This document shows, piece after piece, positions 9,414-18,419 of a DNA stretch of 26,051 nt; position 1 is the stretch's first letter, and every line of letters begins with the position of its first letter. The stretch is from Chara braunii (taxonomy: Eukaryota > Streptophyta > Charophyceae > Charales > Characeae), in the NCBI GenBank assembly GCA_003427395.1, contig BFEA01000221.1:662619-688669 (forward strand), read 5' to 3'. The translations under genes and the position numbers were made by a program. The notes beneath the pieces are model-generated. The model did no database searches. It was given only the letters and a program-made list of their open reading frames with translations, and was not told the DNA's origin.

Positions 9414-10750
9414 GACTGATGGGCACGCGTCATGACAACGACACGTGTAATCCCCTCCTTGGATTGTCAATGGCCCTCCCTGAGGAATTAGTAGTAGAGC
9501 TGTGTTGCCACGTTGGACGACGTCCACGCTCATTCGAACGGTAAGTGGCATGGAGAGAAGAGCTCCACATGTCGATCGATTAGAGAAATCGACACGTTGT
9601 GAGGAAACCCGGGGAGGGGTCACCTACCGTTCGCTGAAGCCAAGGGCAACGGCGCCTGTCACTCGCCGCGCCCGCTTCCGAGGTCCTCAACGACCGATAG
9701 GGTATGTGGGGCGGATATGCCTGTCCGCCCCCACTGTGAGGAGGAGGTTTATATGCTCTTCTTGCGGCGCAACAAATTGCGAAAATTATTCACCCTATCA
9801 AACATTCCGTTTGGATCCACAGGTCTACGAGAAAGGATCAATTCTCAAGGATATCAAATTCGGCTCCCAATCACTGGGCACTAGATTTTGCCACTAAGAA
9901 CAGAGACAGGGTGTTATCATGACCTGCGATGTTCCCGGACACACAACTCCATATTTTCTGGACTTTCAAACTTGTGACGAAAGGGAGAATCAATGAGCAG
10001 CCATGGCATCAGCCCCCGCACTGGTGGTTTCAGAACCGGTTTATGGATCAAAGTCCCGCAATGCAACCCCCCCTGATGGGATGCTTGATCTGGGAAATAG
10101 GGACACTTCTGATACCTGATTGGTCGATCTGACTAAGTTTACAATGAATCAAGATCGCAGAAGATAATCAAGGTGGTCGTGGGTAATTGAACAGCTGAAC
10201 TCTGCATGATTAACATAACTGCATACGGGATTTTTCTTCACCTCAAATCACCGGGTGGTTCCGAAATCTGTGTCTGCAAAATGGCCTGGCATTACGCCCA
10301 TTTGTTTTCGTAATCAAGGTCGCTACGGTCACTGCATGGTTTTTCAAGGCCCCCTTATGGAACTGGTGTCTGATCTTCCATTGAGGGCGTCTTTTAAGAG
10401 TAATGACCGCTGGTGCGGCTGCACGAAGTGTGATGGAGGGAAAACCAACTTGCATTTTACACAGTTGTTCCGACGTTCCCTTCAAAGAGTAATGCTGCTC
10501 TTGCCGTTATTCCCTTCTCACAACTTTCTCTTGGTCTGTGTACCCAGCCCATATCAGCCCCTGTTACGTTCATACTGTCATCACACCGTATTCGTGGAAG
10601 CTTTCAGTTCGAGCGCTTCAATCGGAGACTGCTACTTCTAGATAATTCTTGAGTCAGCTCATCCAACAGACCCGTGCCCCGTTGGCTCAGCTACAAGGAA
10701 AACATGAGATTCAACATCAATATTGGAAAACAGAAAATTCTTCTCTTTTC
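9414..10750. other. No recognisable gene; probable end of element coding DNA
   Basis: 9414-9760 keeps the GC-rich character of the element; a purine-rich run (GAGGAGGAGG, 9738-9747) could be a polypurine tract, but no TGTGACG LTR start follows it. From about 9770 the composition turns more even, and I see no domain or convincing reading frame. The limit of the retrotransposon may lie in 9750-9900. Confidence 0.4.
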
Positions 10751-10916
10751 CTCTCTCTCTCTCTGCCTGCGCACTCCCTCTCTCTCTCTCTCTGCCTGCG
10801 CACTCCCTCTCTCTCTCTCTCTTTGCCTGCGCACTCCCTCTCTCTCTCTCTCTGCCTGCGAGCTCCCTCTCTCTCTCTCTCTGCCTGCGCGCTCCCTCTC
10901 TCTCTCTCTCTATGTT
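10751..10916. repeat. CT-rich minisatellite, 29-31 bp unit
   Basis: Five copies of GCCTGCG[CA][AG]CTCCC followed by a (CT)n run, starting at 10765, 10794, 10825, 10854 and 10883, with a degenerate sixth (TATGTTCGCA) at 10911. Spacings are 29, 31, 29, 29 and about 31 bases. Open frames over it on both strands (Ser/Leu repeats on plus, Arg/Glu repeats on minus) are composition artefacts, because the unit is not a multiple of three. Confidence 0.93.
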
Positions 10917-11821
10917 CGCACATGGATTCGTCTGCCAGCCAGTTCGCTCAGTCATCAAACAAGAANAAGAGAATAAATCATCAGCGAGGGGGTCCCCAGA
11001 TACACCGCCATACTCTTGAAAAGACTTGAATATCCCGCGGACCAAATGTCGTGGTGAACACCCAGTTGGGTAGATTAAATGAGCATGCCAGTGCATCTGT
11101 GATCGAGCCTAGAGCAGGACTGCAGGCTGCAACACGTTTGTGATTGAGTGCTTTAGCATAGATGCCAACAAGATATAATAAAAATTATCCTTTTGCCCGA
11201 ACTCAGTCAGATTCAGTATGTTTCAAAATCTTTGCCCGTTTTCTCACCAATAAGGCTATGAGAACGACAAAGTTGCAGAAACTTGGGGGGATACACGGTC
11301 ATGCTCTTGATTTGCTGTGCGCTGAGGCAATGCCCGCATACTCACCATAGGGTAGAGAGAATGAATCTGCTACTTAACCATGGAAAAGTATGTCCGTGTA
11401 TTCTCAGACTCTTATGTGTCGCAGACTCGAATCTATCAGCAAGCCTGTGATTCTGCAAGTAGGAGGGATGGTGATTCCCCTGCTGGCAGTTGAATGGAAA
11501 ACCTAAAATGTCACGTTACCAATTAAATTAATAATAGAGGGAAATCTTCCAGGTTGCAGAGCCCTTGAGTCGTATCATAAGGAATGAGAGGGTTATTCGT
11601 CGGATCTGACGAAGCTGATCCTCCTCTCGAACCCTCTGCTGTCCACAGATGAATGTGTTTATGGCCGTGCTGGGATCTCAATTTATTTACGAACCAAGCT
11701 CTGAGAACCGTTCAGATTCACGCACAAACGTGATCTCAATGTGTCAATGAACCAGACATCGAAAACAGCCCAGTTTCAAGTGGTATTTTGAATTATTCAA
11801 GTTTCCATACATGATCACCCT
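10917..11821. other. No recognisable feature
   Basis: Unique-looking sequence of even composition without a domain-bearing frame or repeat that I can see. One ambiguous base is at 10965. Confidence 0.5.
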
Positions 11822-11912
11822 GCTTTCTCTCTCTCTTATTCGCGCCCTCTCGCTCTCTCCCACGCGATCACTTTTTCTCCCTATGTGAGATCTCTCTCTC
11901 TCTCACCTACAT
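11822..11912. repeat. Imperfect CT-rich microsatellite
   Basis: Interrupted runs of CTCTCT (11826-11840, 11848-11860, 11890-11903) on the plus strand. No coding evidence. Confidence 0.8.
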
Positions 11913-12180
11913 GATCGCGACCCATTACCAGATTACTGTGCGCGTAGCCTTGCACAGGCTCAATGTACGTGCCCGCTGTTAGGGCCTGTCACCCAGGTGC
12001 AGCGAATTGGAAATTAAAAAACTTGGCATATTGAGCTGTTGGGGCCAGGTCACTCCTTTATCACTCATACTCCCGATCCGTATAGGAACGGATCCAGAAG
12101 TGTTTAGTCGTGTTTGCGGCCAGAGGAATCAAACTCAAATACAAAATGGCAGATCGTCTTCATTGCACGTGTGCCCACTC

Positions 12181-12412
12181 TTCATTCTCTCCCTCTCTCT
12201 ACCTAACTCTCTATACCCCTCTCTCACTCTCTTTCTCAGTCTCTCTCTTCCACACGCTCTCTTTTTCTCTGCACTCTCTTTTTCCCTCTTCTTCTCTCGC
12301 TCTCTCAGGAATGTATCCACTCACTCTCTCGCTCCCTCTTACTCTCTTTCCCTCTCACTAGCAGCGCACTCTCTCTCACTAGCAGTGCGCTCTCACTCAC
12401 TCCATCGCTCCC
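12181..12412. repeat. Long interrupted CT-rich tract with a 21-bp duplication
   Basis: About 230 bases of CTCTCY-rich sequence. Near its right end CACTAGCAG[CT]GC[AG]CTCTC occurs twice, 21 bases apart (12356 and 12377). Ser/Leu-rich frames here are composition artefacts. Confidence 0.85.
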
Positions 12413-13368
12413 GCCTGCTGATTCCTTTAGGGTTGCTCAAAGCTGAACGTACCTGGAGGCTTTCTCAGTCAGTTGCACCCAAGTAGAGAAGCTTACCCAC
12501 TGGCTCTCGTTTTGTCTCACCTTTCCTTTCTTGTGCACAGTNCAATCTAGCGCAAGCCCACCTGGAACCGCCCGCGACTGATCAAGCATAATCCATACAA
12601 CCACGTGCTGGCTGCTATGGCCATCAACAAACGAATGCGAACAAATACTTTTAGCTTGCACGGGCGAACAGTCACCAGCAGATCAGTCTTAAGAGCTGCA
12701 GATATCCGGTCAGCTGTTTCAAAACCCTCGGACGTCTGGTACATGGTCTCTAGCATTCCTTTGTCTACTGCTGCTACCACATTCTTCAGTGTGGGCAGTA
12801 TACGCCATGTTCCCTTTCAACTCTCCCATGCTTGCTTCCCTACCTCTCTTCCCCGAAACTTTTGATGTCACCCACAAGATCTCCATCTTCGTCCATTATC
12901 ATCTCTCGCTGCATCCTCCCTGAGAGTGAAGGGGCACAAGTCAGAGTTTGCCCCTGAGCAGCAAGTCACACCCGAACGCTGCGAACGCCGGGCACGCAAT
13001 GAAGAACTCCCCTGTCCGAATCCCCCTCTTCACTCTGCTGGCCCTTCCCTATATCTGCCCCGGTGGCCTCTAGCCCGACTACCAGTAAGTCTGCGGAATC
13101 TCCAGCGCCCAGCTCGAAACGGAACGCTGGTCCCATCAGTGCCCTTGGTACCAGGCCCTCAGATTAGGATTATTTTTGCATCAGTGGCAGCGGCCCCGTC
13201 TGTTGGTACCGAGGGTTTAAGTCCAGTAATCCTGGATCAGTGGACCAAGATGAGCGTGACTTCTAGCCGAGGAAGTTGTTCCAAGCCCTTAAGCCAGACC
13301 AAAACACCGTACCATGGAATATCAGCGTCCATTTGCAGTAAAGCGAACCAGTTCCAGAGCAGCAACCG
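12413..13368. other. No recognisable gene
   Basis: The longest plus-strand frame (12926-13399) gives a Pro/Ser-rich peptide without any domain that I recognise, and codon structure gives no support. No clear repeats. Confidence 0.4.
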
Positions 13369-13512
13369 CACCAAAAATAATATCACCGAACTGCTCTGAA
13401 GTATACACATGGCAAACCAGTAGCTATACCGAAATAATAGCACCATACTACAGTCGAACCAACCGTAGGGCCAAAAAACGTACCAAAAATAATGGCATCG
13501 AACTGGAGTGAG
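13369..13512 (+). repeat. Degenerate short repeat next to the assembly gap
   Basis: The pattern ACC[AG]AAATAAT[AG]-x2-C-[AG]-CC... recurs three times (about 13370, 13429 and 13482), 53-59 bases apart; the first and third share ACCAAAAATAAT and TCGAACTG/CCGAACTG. It runs directly into the gap, which suggests a tandem array that was not assembled. Confidence 0.55.
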
Positions 13513-14237
13513 NNNNNNNNNNNNNNNNNNNNNNNNNNNNNNNNNNNNNNNNNNNNNNNNNNNNNNNNNNNNNNNNNNNNNNNNNNNNNNNNNNNNNNNN
13601 NNNNNNNNNNNNNNNNNNNNNNNNNNNNNNNNNNNNNNNNNNNNNNNNNNNNNNNNNNNNNNNNNNNNNNNNNNNNNNNNNNNNNNNNNNNNNNNNNNNN
13701 NNNNNNNNNNNNNNNNNNNNNNNNNNNNNNNNNNNNNNNNNNNNNNNNNNNNNNNNNNNNNNNNNNNNNNNNNNNNNNNNNNNNNNNNNNNNNNNNNNNN
13801 NNNNNNNNNNNNNNNNNNNNNNNNNNNNNNNNNNNNNNNNNNNNNNNNNNNNNNNNNNNNNNNNNNNNNNNNNNNNNNNNNNNNNNNNNNNNNNNNNNNN
13901 NNNNNNNNNNNNNNNNNNNNNNNNNNNNNNNNNNNNNNNNNNNNNNNNNNNNNNNNNNNNNNNNNNNNNNNNNNNNNNNNNNNNNNNNNNNNNNNNNNNN
14001 NNNNNNNNNNNNNNNNNNNNNNNNNNNNNNNNNNNNNNNNNNNNNNNNNNNNNNNNNNNNNNNNNNNNNNNNNNNNNNNNNNNNNNNNNNNNNNNNNNNN
14101 NNNNNNNNNNNNNNNNNNNNNNNNNNNNNNNNNNNNNNNNNNNNNNNNNNNNNNNNNNNNNNNNNNNNNNNNNNNNNNNNNNNNNNNNNNNNNNNNNNNN
14201 NNNNNNNNNNNNNNNNNNNNNNNNNNNNNNNNNNNNN
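13513..14237. other. Assembly gap, 725 ambiguous bases
   Basis: An unbroken run of N. Open frames across it are meaningless. The size may be an estimate from read pairs. Confidence 0.99.
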
Positions 14238-14577
14238 GAGGTCAACTCCCTTGATGCCTCTCCGCGGCAGGTCAATCCGGGTCTAACCCTCTGAACGGTC
14301 GGAAATGACAGTTCCTAGACATGCCGAATCCGGTCACCCATCTCGCCATCTTTGAGGGTTACTCATAAGGCTCAGTGCGCCCAAAATCAGGGGTGCCCTG
14401 AGTTCCCCTAATTTTTGTTGCCTGGTCATACGAGACTACCATCAAAACACGGATTTGTCCCTGAGCCTAAGTCCCAAAACTGCGGTTCTCAGGCGGCGCA
14501 CTGCTTGTGGCCGCCTGACAACGTGTCAACAAGCAAGCAGGAACTTGCTAATCTTGGAACCCCCTGGGCGTCACATA
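14238..14577. other. Unassigned stretch left of LTR-B
   Basis: No gene recognised. It ends in CTGGGCGTCACATA, so the last 11 bases before TA repeat the LTR terminus (GGGCGTCACA). No polypurine tract of the kind expected before a 3' LTR is visible directly before 14578. Confidence 0.5.
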
Positions 14578-15366
14578 TGTGACGAACGACTTTCTGTAGC
14601 GCGCGACTTTCTGCGTGATTGCAATGAGGGGTCCTAAGCTGGGAAGGTTGGGCCAATTACGGGAGATCGAGATCGGTGGGAAATTGCATCAGTACCCTTG
14701 CTTCTTCGTCTTTTTCGTCATCTCCTTTTTCGATGGTGGGGTTCCGAACTGGGCGTGTCCCGAGACGGGTGATTGATTGGTCGGTTGAATGGATGGCGCG
14801 CTGTCATGCTCGTGATTAATAACTGTTGACGTCGTTTCTTTTGTTCGGTTTTGGAATTTGGGCGTGGACATCGCGCGGGAATTTGATTCGTTCTTTTTGA
14901 ATTTTCTTTTTGAATTCTTTTTCGAATTTTGTCGAGCCCCGATGGCTCTCGGAATTTCGGACTTTCTTTCCGGAACTTGTGTTTCTTGTTTTTTCGCATT
15001 AGATAGGAATTTAGGAATTTTGTAATTTGGACTTTCTTTTGTCGCGCAGCGCCTTTTGCTTACGCGCTTCTTTATGCGGCTGCAACGGAAATTCTGATTA
15101 GTCGGCGCCTTTAATCGGGTGTGTAACTGTAATTTATGGTTGGCGCCATTGTAACTGTGTCGTTCTTCTTGAGCTTCGTCTTTCCCGCCCTTCTTCTCTT
15201 TCTTTTGCTGTGTTTTTGGTAGCGGCGGTCGGCATGATCGGATTGATGCGTGGAGAGCGGCTACGTCCCCCACGCCGCGGCCCGGCTATGCAGAACGCAG
15301 GCGCTCCCTCTCTAATCTTCTTTTTAAATCCTTGTAATTCCGTGTTCTTCGCGCATGTATGCACGC

Positions 15367-15373
15367 TATAAAT
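15367..15373 (+). promoter_or_regulatory. TATA box of LTR-B
   Basis: TATAAAT in the context GC[TA]ATAAATT. The equivalent position in LTR-C (minus strand, 18413-18419) and LTR-D (20744-20750) also has TATAAAT, 750-790 bases from the LTR start, so it is the likely core promoter of the family. Confidence 0.75.
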
Positions 15374-15465
15374 TCCGGCTGCGCGATTAGTTAGTTCTCT
15401 TAACCAGTTGTTGGAAGCTCGGGGTTGCGCGATCAGAGAGGGTCGGCACACGAGCGAAGTAAGAG

Positions 15466-15471
15466 GTGAGT
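15466..15471 (+). promoter_or_regulatory. Candidate 5' splice site in the LTR leader
   Basis: AGAG|GTGAGT about 95 bases after the TATA box fits the eukaryotic donor consensus. LTR-C has the same AGAGGTGAGT at the aligned place (minus strand, near 18330), while LTR-D has GGTGCGAGT. Splicing would remove part of the long leader. No strong acceptor was identified; a weak one (TTGATTGCAG) ends at 16161. Confidence 0.4.
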
Positions 15472-15491
15472 CGAGCAGGAGTCGGACGACC

Positions 15492-15588
15492 TGACGAGCT
15501 GGTGCCAAACGCGCGTGGTTGACGAGGGCCACGACGGACTGTGGGCGCGGGCTAACTTGACGGGTGCGGGAGGACTAAGCGGGGTGAC
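15492..15588 (+). promoter_or_regulatory. Conserved non-coding leader block
   Basis: Three short blocks in fixed order are shared by LTR-B, LTR-C and LTR-D although flanking bases differ: GACGAGCT (15493), CGACGGACTGTGG (15532-15544) and GCGGGGTGAC (15579-15588). They lie 125-220 bases after the TATA box, inside the transcribed leader. RNA packaging, dimerisation or translation control are possible roles; none is shown. Confidence 0.5.
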
Positions 15589-15711
15589 GGCTTCGTGGGT
15601 TGGTGCACGACGACGGACTGTCCGCATCGGAGAAGGAGAAATAGGAAGAGGGAGTTGAGGTTGATGGACGCGGATTTGCTGTTTCTTTTATCTTTTCTCC
15701 CTCCTATCTCG

Positions 15712-15721
15712 TATATATAAA
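15712..15721 (+). promoter_or_regulatory. Second TATA-like site in LTR-B
   Basis: TATATATAAA at 15712-15721, 345 bases after the first TATA box and about 610 before the LTR reading frame. It could drive a shorter transcript with the small protein frame closer to its 5' end. No clear counterpart was seen in LTR-D. Confidence 0.35.
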
Positions 15722-16331
15722 TTTTGATTTCGGCTCCGGGTGATTTGCCCGTTTTCTGTTTCTCGGAATCTGGATTTGGTTTTTCGCTCACCCTTGACCT
15801 CGCGATTTCCCATCTCGGATATGGTGTATGAATGTACGGATGAATGAATGGATGTCATGTTTGGAATGTTTGTCCTCCTATCGAATCCCCACCTTTGCCT
15901 TTGTTTACTGCCTTTGATGCACTCATGAGCAGGATAGGAATTTTGTGCAATCGGTAATCCTGTCCTCGTTTTTGCTTATCTTTTGATCGAGCTGTTGTGG
16001 TTGTTGCATCTTGCACACTCAAAAATTACGGAGTGATGAGACAATCGAATGTCTGACCCAGCGAACGCCGCGCGAGAACGCGTGTAAATGTGATCTTATC
16101 TGCGCATTTACACGTGGCCCCGTGCGCCGATTCGTCAAATTCAAAAGAGACCATTGATTGCAGAAGTACAGTCTGATCGGGCACGGCCATCCCGGATCTG
16201 CGACGGAGCAGTCATCCCGTGCGAACACGTGTAAGCGCGACTTGATTCGCGGTACCTGCACGTGCTCGCACGTGGTGATCGCAACCGATACAGACCCGCT
16301 CGTAGGCATCTCGCAGCTCTACGATGACATA

Positions 16332-16826
16332 ATGACACACTCCGAGAGTTCGGAGTCGTTGTTGTACGACCCGGGCTATTTCACCCCTTGGATAGCGGAA
16401 AGCCTCCGACAGAGATACCCTTGTCTGACCGAGAATCGACTGTGTCCTAGGGAGTTTCACTGCGTCACCACTAGCGACCCCCGGTGCTCTGATTTCCCCA
16501 CTCAGGACCACACCCACTACTTCACCCACCCCGACTTTGTCGTTATCTCCACCAGTTTCCCTCCCTTCCGTCTTCTTCTTCCATATCACCAACTCAGCGT
16601 CGTCCCGTGGAAGGCCATAGCCCCATATTGGCCCAGTGCGCCCTGCGGAAATTGCCGACGACGCGGCGATCAGAGGACCCCGGAACTCCGGAGGCCTAAC
16701 CCAAACGTACGACGACCGGCATCACGTGGCAACTTCCGACGGCCTGCCTCATCGGAACCCCACCCACCCCGGAGGGACCTTCCCGCGAACCGCCGTCCTC
16801 AACACCAATGGCTCGCCCGACCTTGA
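16332..16826 (+). CDS. LTR-encoded small protein, copy B (unknown family)
   Basis: Intact frame of 164 codons from ATG 16332; the frame is open upstream to 16158 without another ATG. The protein begins with a Ser/Glu-rich segment (M-T-H-S-E-S-S-E-S), then has R-L-C-P-R-E-F-H-C, the conserved core F-V-V-I-x-T-x-F-P-P-F-x-L-L-L-P, V-V-P-W, Y-W-P and C-x2-C (16644, 16653) followed by R-R-R. The last 60 residues are Arg/Pro-rich. The core recurs in LTR-C and LTR-D. The single C-x2-C pair plus the upstream conserved Cys could bind metal. The frame lies about 965 bases after the TATA box, so in a 5' LTR it would be in the RNA leader ahead of gag. No known family is recognised; no signal peptide or clear membrane helix. 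Confidence 0.68.
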   Translation: MTHSESSESLLYDPGYFTPWIAESLRQRYPCLTENRLCPREFHCVTTSDPRCSDFPTQDHTHYFTHPDFVVISTSFPPFRLLLPYHQLSVVPWKAIAPYWPSAPCGNCRRRGDQRTPELRRPNPNVRRPASRGNFRRPASSEPHPPRRDLPANRRPQHQWLARP

Positions 16827-17049
16827 ATGACCCGCGCACACCATTTGTTCTATGACCAGGGGCGGTCCGCTCTCTCTCCGCCAAATTGCACTCGTGCCCC
16901 CGAAAAACTCTGCCACAGGAGATCTCAGTTCTGACCTGAGACTCCACCCCCACTTTCCCAAAAATCCTTGGTACACCCCTTTTTGCACTTCCAGGCTCAC
17001 ATCCTACTCCGATCAGGAAGTCGCGTTGGGCGTGAGGTTGGGCGTCACA

Positions 17050-17199
17050 CGCGAAGATTGGGTCTAGGATTATCATCCTTGTCTGTTGCGTCTCTGTGGT
17101 TGATTTCTCATCAGACGGACCCGTGGGTCGTGATGATTGTCGTGCGGTTCGACCAGTTGTCGACGCTGCCCGACTCCGGTTCGGGTTTGCCGGGTAATT
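17050..17199. other. Junction between LTR-B and LTR-C, unassigned
   Basis: About 150 bases of sequence matching neither LTR end. It may be a rearranged remnant of the LTR-C 3' part or target DNA. Confidence 0.4.
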
Positions 17200-17225
17200 T
17201 CAGAGTCTCGATACGCGTGATACCG

Positions 17226-17489
17226 CTAGCACTTTTCGCACGGTGTGCGAGGCCAATAGCGGGCTATGGAATTCCAAGGTACTACTGTGAGTTGGTGATA
17301 GGGAAGGAGGAGGCGGAAGGGAGGGAAGCTGGTGGTAATAAAGACGAAGCCTGGGGATATGTAGTATTGTGTGTTGTAAGTATCCGGGTAGTCGGGGGCC
17401 CAAGGGTCGTTAGTTACTGCGCTGTGGAAGTCCCTTACGCACAATCGGCCATCCTTCGTCAGACAGGGGAATTCCAAGTTTATGGCCAT
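17226..17489 (-). pseudogene. LTR-encoded small protein, copy C (short)
   Basis: 88 codons from ATG (minus strand, 17489) to TAG. It has P-C-L-T, R-L-C-V-R-D-F-H, F-V-F-I-T-T-S-F-P-P-F, L-L-L-P-Y-H-Q-L, V-V-P-W, Y-W-P and C-x2-C, then stops directly after the last Cys, where copies A, B and D carry 30-60 more residues. In the 27 codons from F-P-P-F to Y-W-P, I count about nine synonymous and four amino-acid differences from copy B, which points to past selection on the protein. The N-terminal Ser/Glu-rich part of copies A and B is missing or frameshifted here (a neighbouring frame is open upstream), so this copy is probably broken. Confidence 0.6.
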
Positions 17490-18092
17490 GTCTGATTGGT
17501 GAACTTGGTTTCCCACATCTTTATAATGAGTCCTGATCGGGTCGACTCTTGCAGATGCATGCGTACGCCGCTACTCGGTTTCCTCGAGGTCGTGGTCGTG
17601 CGTGGTTGTGCACTTAAGAGGATTGGTTTTGGGTTCCGGGTACCAATTGCGTTCGTCTTGTATGCAACTATCCTACCCATGCTATGTTGTGTGAGATCGG
17701 ACATTACATTCACACCCATGCCATTCATGGGACGAAAGGAGAGGGAGCGGGAAAGGACAATCAACACATCACAGCATTCGTGGTGATCTGATGACGATTG
17801 AAGACCAACAATTAAACCCAAACATCCGCAACGAGCGTTTCCAATCAGATCTGAGAGCGTTGCTCATGCAGATGGATAATCGCAAGACAAGATTGGAAAT
17901 CCGAAAAGACCACTAACAAAAAGAAAGGGGTTCACATCCATTCCATGCATACACACAAGGCAAAAGCGACAAAGAAAATTTGAGACGAATTACAAGAAAA
18001 AAATCCGAAAAGGCCGCAGCAAAATCGGCCATAGTCGAAATCAAACTTATACGAATGAGCAAAAGAAGGGACCTCATCTCGCACACACAGCT

Positions 18093-18093
<1 letters not shown>

Positions 18094-18156
<63 letters not shown>
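18094..18156. repeat. (CT)31 microsatellite inside LTR-C
   Basis: A pure CT run of 63 bases. On the minus strand it is a (GA)n expansion placed where LTR-B has the purine-rich stretch GGAGAAGGAGAAATAGG (near 15630), so it probably grew from that segment. Ser/Leu and Arg/Glu repeat frames over it are artefacts. Confidence 0.97.
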
Positions 18157-18158
<2 letters not shown>

Positions 18159-18412
18159 CTTCCCGATGCGGGTAGTCCGTCGCCGCGCATCAACATAAAG
18201 TTGTCACCCCGCTTGGTTCGAGCTTGCAAGCCAGGTTCGCCCGTGCGCCACAGTCCGTCGCGGCCCGCACGTCAACCCCTCATGCCCGACACCAGCTCGT
18301 CGGATCGCCCAACTCCCTCGTCAACTCACCTCTCAAGATGACTCGTTAGCCGACCCTCACTGGTCGCGCTAACTCCAAGGTTCATAGAGAAAAAATTAAT
18401 CGCGCTTGCAAA

Positions 18413-18419
18413 ATTTATA
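18413..18419 (-). promoter_or_regulatory. TATA box of LTR-C
   Basis: TATAAAT on the minus strand in the context GCTATAAATTT, aligned with 15367 in LTR-B and about 750 bases from the LTR-C start. Confidence 0.65.

Larger units (their letters stand above)
14578..17049 (+). repeat. LTR-B: complete 2472-bp long terminal repeat
   Basis: It starts with TGTGACG and ends with its exact inverse CGTCACA (17043-17049), the short inverted termini (TG...CA) of LTRs. The ends are supported independently: the minus-strand LTR-C begins with the same TGTGACGAAC, and LTR-D ends with the same GCGTCACA. From 15765 on it matches LTR-A. A TATA box at 15367 and the leader blocks downstream place the promoter about 790 bases from the left end, giving a long leader/U5. 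No matching 5-bp target duplication is seen (ACATA before, CGCGA after), so it is not a simple solo LTR; it may be the 3' partner of LTR-A or part of a rearrangement. Confidence 0.9.

Noticed and set aside
9735-9750. TGTGAGGAGGAGG as LTR start or polypurine tract marking the element end
   Set aside because: Only TGTGA fits the LTR start, the following bases do not match LTR-B or LTR-C, and no LTR follows.
9502-9897. Plus-strand frame with C-x2-C and a further Cys (I-C-S-S-C-G-A-T-N-C)
   Set aside because: No ATG-based start, no wider domain, and it crosses the apparent composition change at about 9770.
10659-11096. Arg/Glu-repeat and Ser/Leu-repeat proteins over the CT-rich array
   Set aside because: The array is a dinucleotide-rich minisatellite with a 29/31-base unit; every frame on both strands is open by composition, and the unit is not a multiple of three.
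12926-13399. 157-codon plus-strand frame
   Set aside because: Begins at a non-ATG codon, has no domain and runs into short repeats near the gap.
13448-14286. Long frames across 13448-14286
   Set aside because: They consist almost wholly of ambiguous bases in the assembly gap.
3853-14569. Shared 16-mer TTGGAACCCCCTGGGC at 3853 (pol) and 14554 (left of LTR-B)
   Set aside because: No similarity extends beyond it; one 16-base match in 26 kb is uncommon but possible by chance, and it gives no structural explanation.
17496-17821. Frames on both strands beside copy C of the LTR protein
   Set aside because: They overlap each other and show no family motifs; the minus one may contain the lost N-terminal part of copy C, but similarity is too weak to claim.
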